From Chryseobacterium sp. OSA05B (GTDB lineage Bacteria > Bacteroidota > Bacteroidia > Flavobacteriales > Weeksellaceae), in the NCBI RefSeq assembly GCF_019970065.1, contig NZ_JAHXYH010000001.1, positions 1,178,001-1,242,000 of the forward strand: DNA of 64,000 nt, in the 5' to 3' direction. How positions within the stretch are numbered: position 1 is the first letter of the stretch; each line of letters begins with the position of its first letter. A model generated the notes under the pieces. It saw only the letters and a list, made by a program, of their open reading frames with translations. It was not told the DNA's origin and ran no database searches. This document shows positions 26,577-35,343 of the stretch, one piece after another. A program made the position numbers and the translations under genes.

Positions 26577-26612
26577 GGTTATTAGCTTGTACAAAGTTTA
26601 CGATTTTATCGT
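26577..26612 (-). promoter_or_regulatory. Leader copy B and palindrome upstream of the small ORF
   Basis: The minus-strand leader AAACTTTGTACAAGCTAATA (then ACC before ATG) corresponds to copy A. The perfect palindrome ACGAT-TTT-ATCGT at 26600-26612 sits just upstream of the -7-like AAACTTTG, where a regulator could bind. Confidence 0.45.
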
Positions 26613-26681
26613 CGTAAAAAAATCCCCCTTTTGTGGTATTTTGCAAGTTTTTTAGTTATTTTAGCGTAAAACTATTTATTC

Positions 26682-27455
26682 ATGGAGAATTCAGAAAAAA
26701 AACACCCTCTCATTGAAGTCTGGAATACGTATCCCGGCGTCAGAAAAGACAGAGAGATCCTGAATAAACCTCCCGTGGAACGAATCATTGGCGAGATGTT
26801 TGCCATCGGCGAGTTTTATTATTATGCCCTGAATCTCACCAACAGTACGCTTTCGCACCATCATGAAAATATTCTCAAACTTCATGGCCTGAAGGAATAT
26901 CCTGAAAATTTAAAAGAGGTCATCGATCTTACCCATCCTGATGACATTGAATTTGTCATGAAAGCCGAGCAGACCCTCATTGATAAAATGACGGAGATCG
27001 GCCTGGAGCACCAGCTTTACATCAAGTGCAGCTACTGCTTCAGAATGAAAACGGCAGAAGGAAATTATGAACTCTTCCATCATCAGTCAGTTATCACCAT
27101 GGAGGATGAGACCGGCATTCCGGTACAGGCTATAAATATTCATACCAACATTCATCACATCACCAAAGAAAATCCTTATACCGTTCTGATTTCCGGGATA
27201 GGTCCAAGAAATGATTTTCACCAGGTAAAACTGGACTCTTTTTCTAAGCCGGAGCAGTTTTCAGAACATTTAACGAAAAGGGAAATGGAGATTCTTGGCC
27301 TGATCACCAAAGGATATTCCGGACCTGAAATAGCTCAGGCATTAATTCTGTCTGAACACACCGTACGTACACACAGAAAAAATATTTTAAGAAAAACAGA
27401 TTCCAGAAACTGCAAGGAACTCGTGAAAAAGGCCTTTGAGAGAGGGCTTATCTGA
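26682..27455 (+). CDS. LuxR-type regulator with N-terminal PAS-like sensor
   Basis: 257 aa. Residues about 30-170 resemble a PAS-like fold (ALNLTNSTLSHHHENILKLHGL, THPDDIEFVMKAEQTL, GLEHQLYIKCSYCFRMKTAEGNYELFHHQ read in parts). The C-terminal 60 residues are a LuxR/GerE helix-turn-helix (TKREMEILGLITKGYSGPEIAQ; LSEHTVRTHRKNILRK). No receiver domain or phospho-acceptor Asp is evident, so the ligand-sensing PAS-like part is the probable input. It is followed 87 bp later by an MpaB-family oxygenase gene on the same strand. Confidence 0.85.
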   Translation: MENSEKKHPLIEVWNTYPGVRKDREILNKPPVERIIGEMFAIGEFYYYALNLTNSTLSHHHENILKLHGLKEYPENLKEVIDLTHPDDIEFVMKAEQTLIDKMTEIGLEHQLYIKCSYCFRMKTAEGNYELFHHQSVITMEDETGIPVQAINIHTNIHHITKENPYTVLISGIGPRNDFHQVKLDSFSKPEQFSEHLTKREMEILGLITKGYSGPEIAQALILSEHTVRTHRKNILRKTDSRNCKELVKKAFERGLI

Positions 27456-27542
27456 CATTTTCACCTTTCCATATCGTAGCGGCTGAAAGACTGATAAATC
27501 TCACCAAGGTATTTCGGTGCAAAACTTGTATTTTTATATACA

Positions 27543-28739
27543 ATGGAAAGAATGACTCCCAAGCCCCGTTTTAAAGATGCTCCCCACTTCAAAGATTTTT
27601 GGGGAAAAGGCAATGGAAAACAACTTATTGATTTTTCCGGAGCGGAAGTAAGTTTTAAGAACTTCGACAGATTTGCCGCCCATTTTTACCACGTGGATGA
27701 AATCGGTGATGAGGTGGTAAAGGAAGTCTATTTTACTAAAAAATTCCACGAAGCATCCAGAGAAATTGAAAGTTATATACGAAACGGTGTTTCCGACACA
27801 GACGATGTTCCCGAAAGCGTAAAAAAGCTTTTTACCCAGACTCAACATATTCCGGAATGGCTCGATTACAGCCTATTAAAAAGCGGCGCAGAGCTTTGCA
27901 TGCGTGGCAACATCGACTCGCTAATTTCGTTAAGGGATTACTGTCTGATGGGAGGTTATGATTATGCGTACCTCAACAAACCCCTTACCGCAACGGAAGC
28001 CTTGAAAAAAGGAGCAGTAAAACGTCTTTCGGAAACCCTGGATTTCTGGGTCAATGCCACCCGGTATGATGCCCTTAAACTTCATAAAAAAGGCTATGAA
28101 TTTGCCATAAAAACCCGTCTCATTCATTCTTACGCCAGACTTTCCATCAAGAAGCATTACCAGCAATGGGATGCTGAAAATTGGGGCGAACCCATCAATT
28201 CATGGGATATGATGGCAACATATATAGGTTTCAGTCTGGTTTTTCTCCACAGTCTTCAAAAATTGGGAAATACTTTTACTGAAGAAGAGGAGAAAGGAAT
28301 TTTTCATCTTTGGAAATACGTGGGATACTTACTGGGAATTCCTGAAGAGCTTCTTCCCGACGGTAAAAAGCAGGCAACGGAATATTTTTACATGTGGACT
28401 TCTGTGCAGCCACCATCGGACAAGGATTCTATTTTGCTGGCACATTCTTTACTGAATGAATCATTGGAAAATCCTATTTTAAAGTTTAAATTTCAAAGAA
28501 GGAATTTAAGATACCTTCACATCTGCTGCACGTGGTTTCTTCTGGATGATGAGGTATGTAAAAGGCTTCAGATTCCGGATGTTCCGAACAGAAACCTGTT
28601 TCCAAAAACCAAAATTATGATCAACAAAATTTATGATAAGCTGATAAGCCGTGAAGTCAGGATAAAAAAAGGAAATAAAGATCAGATGAAAGTGCTGGAA
28701 GACTATCTGAGCATTACCAAAAACTCAAATTTCCACTAA
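27543..28739 (+). CDS. MpaB/rubber-oxygenase-family (DUF2236) protein
   Basis: 398 aa, no signal peptide. The DUF2236/MpaB catalytic-domain pattern is visible: ARLSIKKHYQQWDAENWGEPINSWDMMATYIGFSLVF (read in parts near 196-232), GGYDYAYLNKPLTATEALK near 137-155, and FEIKTRLIHSYARL around the helix bearing conserved Arg and His. Related Lcp rubber oxygenases bind haem through a His near this region and cleave C=C bonds. Haem binding is inferred from the family. The adjacent LuxR-type regulator suggests coordinated control. Confidence 0.82.
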   Translation: MERMTPKPRFKDAPHFKDFWGKGNGKQLIDFSGAEVSFKNFDRFAAHFYHVDEIGDEVVKEVYFTKKFHEASREIESYIRNGVSDTDDVPESVKKLFTQTQHIPEWLDYSLLKSGAELCMRGNIDSLISLRDYCLMGGYDYAYLNKPLTATEALKKGAVKRLSETLDFWVNATRYDALKLHKKGYEFAIKTRLIHSYARLSIKKHYQQWDAENWGEPINSWDMMATYIGFSLVFLHSLQKLGNTFTEEEEKGIFHLWKYVGYLLGIPEELLPDGKKQATEYFYMWTSVQPPSDKDSILLAHSLLNESLENPILKFKFQRRNLRYLHICCTWFLLDDEVCKRLQIPDVPNRNLFPKTKIMINKIYDKLISREVRIKKGNKDQMKVLEDYLSITKNSNFH

Positions 28740-28914
28740 AAAAGCTCTGAACAGCTGATACATTAAAAGACAAAAATATTTTTTTATGTTTTGAATCATA
28801 AAACGCTGCATCCCGTTCGTAATGAATGATATCAGTCTCTCAATTTTATTATTTTTTAACTCTAAAAACAAATTTCTGCACTAAATAATATTAGTTTTTG
28901 ATGTTTAAATTATG

Positions 28915-28922
28915 TACTTTTG
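28915..28922 (+). promoter_or_regulatory. Bacteroidota -7 element TACTTTTG of recA
   Basis: TACTTTTG ends 20 bp before the recA ATG at 28943. A TTG (28898-28900) lies 14 bp upstream, closer than the normal 19, so the -33 element is unclear. No LexA-like box is evident. Confidence 0.5.
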
Positions 28923-28942
28923 AAAAATTATTTTAACAACAG

Positions 28943-29947
28943 ATGAGCAACATAGACGATAAGAAAAAAGCACTTGCATTAGTGCTTGACAAGCTAGATA
29001 AAACATACGGAAAAGGAACTGTAATGACATTAGGTGACAGTACTATTGATACAACCATCGAAGTGATTCCTTCCGGATCTTTAGGATTAGACATCGCTCT
29101 TGGAGTAGGTGGATATCCGAGAGGAAGAATTATCGAAATCTACGGACCGGAATCTTCCGGTAAAACAACTTTAACACTTCACGCTATTGCAGAAGCTCAA
29201 AAAGCAGGTGGAATTGCAGCATTCATTGATGCAGAGCACGCTTTCGACAGAGGTTATGCAGGAAAACTGGGGATCGATCTTGAAAACTTAATCATTTCTC
29301 AACCGGACAACGGGGAGCAGGCATTGGAAATTGCTGACAACCTGATCCGTTCAGGAGCGATTGATATCGTAGTTATTGACTCGGTAGCAGCGCTTACTCC
29401 AAAAGCAGAAATTGAAGGCGAAATGGGAGATTCCAAAATGGGTCTTCATGCAAGATTAATGTCTCAGGCATTAAGAAAACTGACCGCTACGATTTCAAGA
29501 ACAAAATGTACCGTAATTTTCATCAACCAGTTGAGAGAGAAAATTGGTGTTATGTTCGGAAACCCTGAAACGACTACCGGTGGTAACGCCCTGAAATTCT
29601 ATGCTTCTGTAAGAGTAGATATCAGAAAAGCAAGTGCACCGATTAAAAACGGAGATGAAGCAGTAGGAAGCCGTGTGAAAGTGAAAATTGTGAAAAACAA
29701 AGTAGCTCCACCTTTCAAACAGGCTGAATTCGACATTATGTACGGTGAAGGAGTTTCTAAAACAGGAGAAATCCTAGATCAGGCTGTAGAGCAGGGAATT
29801 GTAAAGAAAAGCGGTTCTTGGTTCAGCTATGAAGAGACTAAACTAGGTCAGGGACGTGACGCAGTAAAAGATGTATTGAAAGACAACCCTGAGCTTGCTG
29901 AGGAATTGGAAAATAAAATCAAGGAAGAACTGAAAAATAACAAATAG
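28943..29947 (+). CDS. recA: Recombinase RecA
   Basis: 334 aa. Walker [10 protein letters not shown] at about residues 68-76, Walker B ...[10 protein letters not shown]..., and the L2/effector region with [31 protein letters not shown]. It forms filaments on ssDNA, promotes strand exchange and activates SOS cleavage where LexA is present. The start [20 protein letters not shown] is the standard RecA N-terminus. Terminator at 29972. Confidence 0.99.
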   Translation: MSNIDDKKKALALVLDKLDKTYGKGTVMTLGDSTIDTTIEVIPSGSLGLDIALGVGGYPRGRIIEIYGPESSGKTTLTLHAIAEAQKAGGIAAFIDAEHAFDRGYAGKLGIDLENLIISQPDNGEQALEIADNLIRSGAIDIVVIDSVAALTPKAEIEGEMGDSKMGLHARLMSQALRKLTATISRTKCTVIFINQLREKIGVMFGNPETTTGGNALKFYASVRVDIRKASAPIKNGDEAVGSRVKVKIVKNKVAPPFKQAEFDIMYGEGVSKTGEILDQAVEQGIVKKSGSWFSYEETKLGQGRDAVKDVLKDNPELAEELENKIKEELKNNK

Positions 29948-29971
29948 GTTCTATCTACGGATTACAATATG

Positions 29972-30000
29972 AAAGACAGCTCAAAAAGCTGTCTTTTTTT
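29972..30000. terminator. Intrinsic terminator of recA
   Basis: AAAGACAGCT (29972-29981) pairs with AGCTGTCTTT (29987-29996), followed by a T-run to 30000. Confidence 0.9.
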
Positions 30001-30009
30001 GTAATGCTT

Positions 30010-30215
30010 TATTTAGGTTTTGGCTAAAGCCAATATAGCTTTGTCCATATTTTGTAAGCGCGTTAAAGCCCGCTTTTATTGAATTTTAATACGTTTGAAT
30101 TAAATCCGGTGGGTGTACTTTATTTTTCGGATAAGTGGGCTGAATCCCAATATTGAATTTTAGCAAAGTGCTTTCAATCTTTCAAATTCTTAAATCTTTA
30201 AATCACCCCCCAATT
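30010..30215. repeat. Degenerate dispersed repeat between recA and htpG
   Basis: The text holds GGCTAAAGCC, GCGTTAAAGCCCGC and GTGGGCTGAATCCC, which look like hairpin halves of a dispersed element (the CCCAATATTGAATTTTAG near 30148-30166 mirrors GCTTTTATTGAATTTTAATA near 30073-30092). A pyrimidine-rich tail (TTCAATCTTTCAAATTC) ends the unit and resembles the reverse complement of the purine words at 19690. The rest of the gap shows no gene. Confidence 0.5.
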
Positions 30216-30288
30216 TCTGTCATTCTGTCACTTTCTTCAAATCGGTATTTTTTTTGAACATTAATAGAAAATTAAAACAAAAATTATT

Positions 30289-32181
30289 ATGACTAAAGGA
30301 AATATTAATGTATCTGTGGAAAACATTTTCCCGCTTATTAAAAAATTTCTTTACAGTGACCACGAAATATTCCTGAGAGAACTGATCTCCAATGCCACTG
30401 ATGCTACTTTGAAATTAAAGCATTTAACGAGCATTGGTGAGGCTAAAGTGGAATACGGAAACCCGAAGATTGAAGTTAAAATCGACAAAGAGCAGAAAAC
30501 GCTACGTATTATCGATCAGGGAATCGGGATGACGGCTGAAGAGGTTGAGAAATACATCAATCAGGTTGCATTTTCTGGGGCTGAAGAATTCCTTGAAAAA
30601 TATAAAGATTCTGCAAAAGACTCCGGAATCATCGGCCATTTCGGCCTTGGTTTCTATTCTGCATTTATGGTGGCAGAGAAAGTTGAAATCCTTACAAAAT
30701 CTTACAAAGACGGATCTGCCGTAAGATGGATCTGCGACGGAAGCCCTGAATTTACCCTTGAAGAAACAACTGATAAAACCGACAGAGGAACGGAAATCAT
30801 TCTTCACATCGCTGAAGATTCTACAGAATTTTTAGAAGAAGCAAAAATTCGTGAACTGCTTTCAAAATATAACAAATTCATGCCTGTTCCTATTAAATTC
30901 GGAACAAAAACACATACGCTTCCATTACCGGAAGACGCTCCGGAAGATGCTGTAGCAGAAACTGAAGAGGTTGACAACATCATCAACAACCCGGCACCAG
31001 CCTGGACCATCGCACCAAGCGAACTGACCAACGAAGATTATATGAAGTTCTACCACGAATTGTATCCCATGCAGTTTGAGGAACCTTTATTTAATATTCA
31101 CCTGAATGTTGACTATCCGTTCAATCTTACCGGAATTTTATTTTTCCCGAAACTGAGCAACAATTTAAATATTGATAAGGATAAAATTCAATTGTATCAG
31201 AACCAGGTATTTGTTACGGACGAAGTGAAAGGTATCGTTCCTGATTTCTTAATGCTTCTGAGAGGGGTAATCGATTCTCCGGATATTCCGTTGAACGTTT
31301 CCCGTTCTTACCTTCAGGCAGATGGTGCAGTAAAGAAAATTTCTTCTTACATCACTAAGAAAGTGGCGGATAAAATGGCTTCTCTGATCAATGAGAACCG
31401 TGAAGATTATGAGCAAAAATGGAACGACATTAAAATCGTCATCGAATACGGGATTATCACTGAAGAAAAATTCGCAGAAAAGGCAGATAAATTTACCCTG
31501 TATCCTACCACTGACGGAAAATATTTCCTTTGGAATGAACTGATTGAAAAAATTCAGCCGGCTCATACGGATAAAGACGGTAACACGGTCATTCTGTATG
31601 CAACCAATGCAGATGAGCAGCACAGCTATATTCAGGCAGCGAATGATAAAGGTTATGATGTTCTGTTGCTGGACTCTCCTGTCATCTCTCACGTGATCCA
31701 GAAACTGGAAACTTCAAAAGAGAAAATCTCATTTGCAAGAGTGGATGCAGATCATATCAACAATCTGATCAAGAAGGATGAGCCTGTCATTTCTAAATTA
31801 AATGAAACTGAAAAAGAATCATTAAAGAAGAATGTTGAAGATGCGGTAAAAGATGCAAAATTCACGGTACAGCTTGAAGATCTTGACAGTAATGATGCTC
31901 CGTTTACCATTACGCAACCTGAATTCATGAGAAGAATGAAGGAAATGCAAGCCACAGGCGGAGGTGGAATGTTCGGAATGGGAGGTTTCCCAGAAATGTA
32001 CAATCTGGTGGTGAACTCAAACAGTGAACTTTCCAGCCAGATTTTAAAGACAGAAAATCCTGAGGAAAAAGAAACGCTGATCAAATATGCTCTTGATCTT
32101 GCGAAACTTTCCCAGAATCTACTGAAAGGAAAAGACCTGACAGATTTCATCCAGAGAAGCTATAAGCAACTGGAAAAATAA
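30289..32181 (+). CDS. htpG: Molecular chaperone HtpG (Hsp90)
   Basis: 630 aa, typical of bacterial Hsp90. The N-terminal GHKL ATPase motifs are FLRELISNATDATLKL (Asn contact), IIDQGIGMTAEEV (DxGxG) and IIGHFGLGFYSAFMV. The middle domain includes NVSRSYLQADGAVKKI. It is followed by a dimerisation domain with a Gly/Met-rich stretch (GGGGMFGMGGFPEM). It assists client folding in the cytosol. The upstream flank is occupied by a dispersed repeat; no clear -7 element was found. A terminator follows at 32192. Confidence 0.97.
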   Translation: MTKGNINVSVENIFPLIKKFLYSDHEIFLRELISNATDATLKLKHLTSIGEAKVEYGNPKIEVKIDKEQKTLRIIDQGIGMTAEEVEKYINQVAFSGAEEFLEKYKDSAKDSGIIGHFGLGFYSAFMVAEKVEILTKSYKDGSAVRWICDGSPEFTLEETTDKTDRGTEIILHIAEDSTEFLEEAKIRELLSKYNKFMPVPIKFGTKTHTLPLPEDAPEDAVAETEEVDNIINNPAPAWTIAPSELTNEDYMKFYHELYPMQFEEPLFNIHLNVDYPFNLTGILFFPKLSNNLNIDKDKIQLYQNQVFVTDEVKGIVPDFLMLLRGVIDSPDIPLNVSRSYLQADGAVKKISSYITKKVADKMASLINENREDYEQKWNDIKIVIEYGIITEEKFAEKADKFTLYPTTDGKYFLWNELIEKIQPAHTDKDGNTVILYATNADEQHSYIQAANDKGYDVLLLDSPVISHVIQKLETSKEKISFARVDADHINNLIKKDEPVISKLNETEKESLKKNVEDAVKDAKFTVQLEDLDSNDAPFTITQPEFMRRMKEMQATGGGGMFGMGGFPEMYNLVVNSNSELSSQILKTENPEEKETLIKYALDLAKLSQNLLKGKDLTDFIQRSYKQLEK

Positions 32182-32191
32182 TATGACAAAG

Positions 32192-32226
32192 AAGGCCGTA
32201 TCACACCCGTGACAACGGCCTTTTTT
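32192..32226 (+). terminator. Intrinsic terminator of htpG
   Basis: AAGGCCGT (32192-32199) and ACGGCCTT (32215-32222) form a stem with a 15-nt loop, followed by T's. Confidence 0.82.
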
Positions 32227-32235
32227 ATTACTTAA

Positions 32236-32306
32236 TCCTTGTCAAGATTTAAAACTTTGACAAGGATATCTTCCTGCCACCCTATTCCCTATTCCCTATT
32301 CCACCC
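32236..32306. repeat. Perfect 10-bp inverted repeat and CCCTATT tandem repeat
   Basis: TCCTTGTCAA (32236-32245) is perfectly inverted at 32257-32266 (TTGACAAGGA). Just after it, CCCTATT is repeated three times in tandem (32280-32300) and followed by CCACCCGCC. The 175-bp interval between htpG and the GIDE gene otherwise carries the promoter at 32379. Confidence 0.7.
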
Positions 32307-32378
32307 GCCTAATTTAATCTTCTTAACCCAAGCTAACGTTAAATTATCCTACAGATTCTTTATTATCCTGAATATCAT

Positions 32379-32386
32379 TACATTTG
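32379..32386 (+). promoter_or_regulatory. Bacteroidota -7 element TACATTTG of the GIDE/LemA operon
   Basis: TACATTTG fully matches TAnnTTTG and ends 15 bp before the ATG at 32402, implying a very short leader. Confidence 0.55.
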
Positions 32387-32401
32387 TTCAAAACGTAATC
32401 G

Positions 32402-33487
32402 ATGTTCGAAATAACCTCTGAAATACTTCCTTTTCTTCTCCTGTTCTGTTTAGGGATTGCCTTGTTTCATACCTTTATTTTATCCGGAATTTTCAATGTC
32501 AACTTAAAACCCGGCTGGATAATGTTTGTCATAGATCCTGCTATTTTAGGAATTGCTTTTCTCTTTTTCCGAAAAGAATCAGGAATTGTTTTCATTGCGT
32601 TATTTCTTTCTGTTTTTGCCATGGCCATTATCGGGATGATCAAAAATGGTATTGAATCTACTGTCGATTCCTTTAAAGAACAGCGAAAAAATAAAACTCC
32701 AGTCTGGAAAATTATTGGCGGTGGATTGCTGGCTCTTTTAGGATATCTTGCTTTTTTCTACCTGGGCATCTATTCTTTCTTCCTCATCTTTTTTGTGATT
32801 ATCTTAAGCTCCATGCTTCCGAATAATAAAAACAGGTTTTACTTCTATCAAAGAACGCTTCCTACTTCCACTATAAAAAGTGTAGCGATGGGTCTTGCAG
32901 AAATTTCGGGAAAGGCAAAAGCTATTCAGCCTGTTATTTCTCCGGATACGGATACGCCATGTGTAGGTTATATTTATACTGTTGATGAAATTCATACCAC
33001 GAGAGATGATGACGGCAGAACTTCTACTTCCTATCACGAGATTTCAAGGAAAACAGATCTTAAAAACTTTTATATTGAAGATGAAACCGGAAAAATAGAA
33101 ATAGTTCCTGCACAGCTTCAATGGATTAATTTTTCACCTGCCCATTCCCGGGAAGATGGCGGAAAACGGTATCAGGAATATATCCTCGATGAAAAAACTG
33201 ATTTCCTTTTAATCGGACAGGCTTTTTATGAAGGGGCCAACTCTATTCTCCGTTTCGATGAAGGTAAGAAAGTATTTGGAATTGCTCCTTTGGATATCGT
33301 GAATTTTTCCAACAAATGGAGACCTTTAAAACTCAGGGCAATGACTGCATTGGCCTGCATCGCTGTATTGGCAGCCATTATTCTTTTTACACCTATTACA
33401 ATTAATGGTACCAAGATCATTATTGAACAGAGAAACTGGAAAGAGGTCCTGAAGTCAAATCCTTTTGAAAGTATTTTTAACCGTTAA
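32402..33487 (+). CDS. GIDE/BAM-domain membrane protein (MAPL-like, no RING)
   Basis: 361 aa. Hydrophobic segments lie near residues 7-30, 38-56, 61-80 and 103-139, and a last helix near 311-332. Between them residues about 150-305 match the GIDE/BAM domain: GLAEISGKAKAIQP, TPCVGYIYTVDE, FYIEDETGKIEIVP and FLLIGQAFYEG. Eukaryotic MAPL/MUL1 proteins pair this domain with a RING E3 ligase; here no RING is present, so ubiquitin-like chemistry is not implied. It is the first gene of a four-gene run (LemA starts 13 bp on). Role unknown; envelope stress or quality control is inference from the company it keeps. Confidence 0.75.
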   Translation: MFEITSEILPFLLLFCLGIALFHTFILSGIFNVNLKPGWIMFVIDPAILGIAFLFFRKESGIVFIALFLSVFAMAIIGMIKNGIESTVDSFKEQRKNKTPVWKIIGGGLLALLGYLAFFYLGIYSFFLIFFVIILSSMLPNNKNRFYFYQRTLPTSTIKSVAMGLAEISGKAKAIQPVISPDTDTPCVGYIYTVDEIHTTRDDDGRTSTSYHEISRKTDLKNFYIEDETGKIEIVPAQLQWINFSPAHSREDGGKRYQEYILDEKTDFLLIGQAFYEGANSILRFDEGKKVFGIAPLDIVNFSNKWRPLKLRAMTALACIAVLAAIILFTPITINGTKIIIEQRNWKEVLKSNPFESIFNR

Positions 33488-33500
33488 TAACCATTAAACC

Positions 33501-34052
33501 ATGATTTCGCTTTTACTTATCATTATTGTTGCTGTGGGTCTGATTACTTTTTTAATCAGCACCTATAACCGACTGGTGATGCTGGAAAACAATTCTCAAA
33601 AAGCTTTTGCCAACATCGATGTGGTACTGAAACAGCGGGCAGACGAAGTTCCCAATCTTGTAAGAACCGTAAAAGCAACCGCCCTGAACGAGAATACGAT
33701 TCTGAAGGAACTTGTAGCCCTTCGCTCCCAATATCTTAACACCAAAGAAAACGATCAGAAAATGAAAATTGCTGACAACATCGACGGAAAGCTGAAATCA
33801 TTTCTAATTACCGTGGAAAGCTATCCTGAAATAAAGGCCAGCCAGTCATTTCTTGAGCTTCAGAAACGATTGAGTGAACTGGAAGATATTATTGCTGACC
33901 GGAGAGAGTATTTCAACGATTCTATCAATCTGTACAATACCGGCATTGAAGTTTTCCCGGATTTTATTTTTGCGAAAATGATGAATTACAGAAAAAAGGA
34001 AATGCTCCAGTTTTCCGATACCGAAAAACAAAATAATCCCATAACAATTTAA
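33501..34052 (+). CDS. LemA family protein
   Basis: 183 aa. One N-terminal helix (residues about 3-20) is followed by the LemA helical bundle: YNRLVMLENNSQKAFANIDVVLKQRADEVPNLV, then DIIADRREYFNDSINLYNTGIEVFP (read in parts), which are family signatures. LemA proteins are periplasmic or envelope helical proteins of obscure function. Its location directly after the GIDE gene (13 bp) and 2 bp before the next gene indicates co-translation. Confidence 0.92.
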   Translation: MISLLLIIIVAVGLITFLISTYNRLVMLENNSQKAFANIDVVLKQRADEVPNLVRTVKATALNENTILKELVALRSQYLNTKENDQKMKIADNIDGKLKSFLITVESYPEIKASQSFLELQKRLSELEDIIADRREYFNDSINLYNTGIEVFPDFIFAKMMNYRKKEMLQFSDTEKQNNPITI

Positions 34053-34054
34053 TA

Positions 34055-34411
34055 ATGGAAATAGATTTAGGTACCCTTGGCAGTTTTATCAATTCTGAAA
34101 AATTTTTCGGAAGTCTGGCTATTGGTTTTCCGGTTCTTACCATCGGATTATTGATGCTGTACAGTGTTTTTAAGAAAATTTTCTTTGTCAAAAAAATTCT
34201 CAGATTCATCATTCTCACTTTCGGACTGTCCGTGATTGTATTTATCCCTTTTATTTTCTTCTCAGCTTTTATTGGTTTTGAAAAACTAAAGCTGACATTG
34301 ATTTATTTGACCATTCTAATTTGCGTAACCGGTTTCACATTATTCAATACAGAGGAGACTGTTAACTTTCTCAAAGACGCGTCAAAATTGAAAAACGCAC
34401 AAAAAAAATAA
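34055..34411 (+). CDS. Small three-helix membrane protein in the GIDE/LemA operon
   Basis: 118 aa with hydrophobic segments near 18-37, 47-73 and 78-98 and a lysine-rich tail (SKLKNAQKK). Start 2 bp after the LemA stop. No family recognised. Its place in the operon is its only functional clue. Confidence 0.7.
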   Translation: MEIDLGTLGSFINSEKFFGSLAIGFPVLTIGLLMLYSVFKKIFFVKKILRFIILTFGLSVIVFIPFIFFSAFIGFEKLKLTLIYLTILICVTGFTLFNTEETVNFLKDASKLKNAQKK

Positions 34412-34420
34412 AACAGAACC

Positions 34421-35206
34421 ATGGGAAAATTTATTTTATTTACACCTTTAATTTTTACGGCCTTCATTCTGCTCATGAATTACAGAAGGAAGAAATCCGG
34501 ACAGGATGGTGCATCTATTTCTTTGACTTCTTTCATTTATCCGGGTCTTGTCGTTTTTGCTGTTTCCAGTTTATTTTTCGGCTTGGTCGCAATGATTTCT
34601 CACCCTGTAATTTCTCTTTTTTCATCCCCAAAGTATGAAGCCAAAGTTGTTGAATATGATCTCATGGAATCAGATACCGATGAAGCTAAAAGAGCCATAG
34701 TAGAATTCAGAGATCATAAAAATCAACTGATTAAAAAACCTTTAAACTATGGAAGCAGTCATCCCGTAGAAATAGGAAAAACAATAACCATTGGCTATGA
34801 AGACGGAGACCAAAGTGTGACCAACTTAAGTTTTGGAACACAAAAACTCATCGTTTTTATTGTTTCACTTTTCCTGTTTTTATTAGGGCTCGCGATGGCT
34901 TGGATCATCTTATATTCTTTGGGGAAAGACTACTCCATTATTTTCCGGATAGGGATTGGTTTTGTAATGTATCTGGTTTTTCCTGCAGCCATGCTGTTTT
35001 TTATCGGGGTGATGTCCTGGGTGATCTGGGAATATTTTCAAGGGAGAAGAAATGATATGCCGATTTGGGCATTAGGAATTTGCAGCCTTTTTGTAACCAT
35101 TCTGATTCCAGCTTTCTTCGGATACCTAAAAATGCTTTTTACCAGAGAAAAAACAATCAAAAAAACAAGTAGATTTTCCGCCTTTAAAAACCGAATGCGT
35201 AAATAA
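34421..35206 (+). CDS. DUF3592 membrane protein
   Basis: 261 aa. A helix near 4-20, another near 40-60, then an extracytoplasmic beta domain (about 65-135: YEAKVVEYDLMESD, AIVEFRDHKNQLIKKPL, VEIGKTITIGYEDG) as in DUF3592 proteins, followed by helices near 140-162, 172-198 and 212-235. The domain is often found near envelope stress genes but its function is unknown. Last gene of the GIDE/LemA run; stop at 35206, then 137 bp to the XRE regulator. Confidence 0.8.
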   Translation: MGKFILFTPLIFTAFILLMNYRRKKSGQDGASISLTSFIYPGLVVFAVSSLFFGLVAMISHPVISLFSSPKYEAKVVEYDLMESDTDEAKRAIVEFRDHKNQLIKKPLNYGSSHPVEIGKTITIGYEDGDQSVTNLSFGTQKLIVFIVSLFLFLLGLAMAWIILYSLGKDYSIIFRIGIGFVMYLVFPAAMLFFIGVMSWVIWEYFQGRRNDMPIWALGICSLFVTILIPAFFGYLKMLFTREKTIKKTSRFSAFKNRMRK

Positions 35207-35343
35207 TTTTTTCTGTAATCCAGATAAAAGCTCAAATTTAACTATATTCTACGAATCCAGTATGACCGTAACATCCAATCTTATTGCACATTTTTTCTGT
35301 TTTCTATTGTACACATTGTGCTTTTTTTCCATTTTTGTATAAA

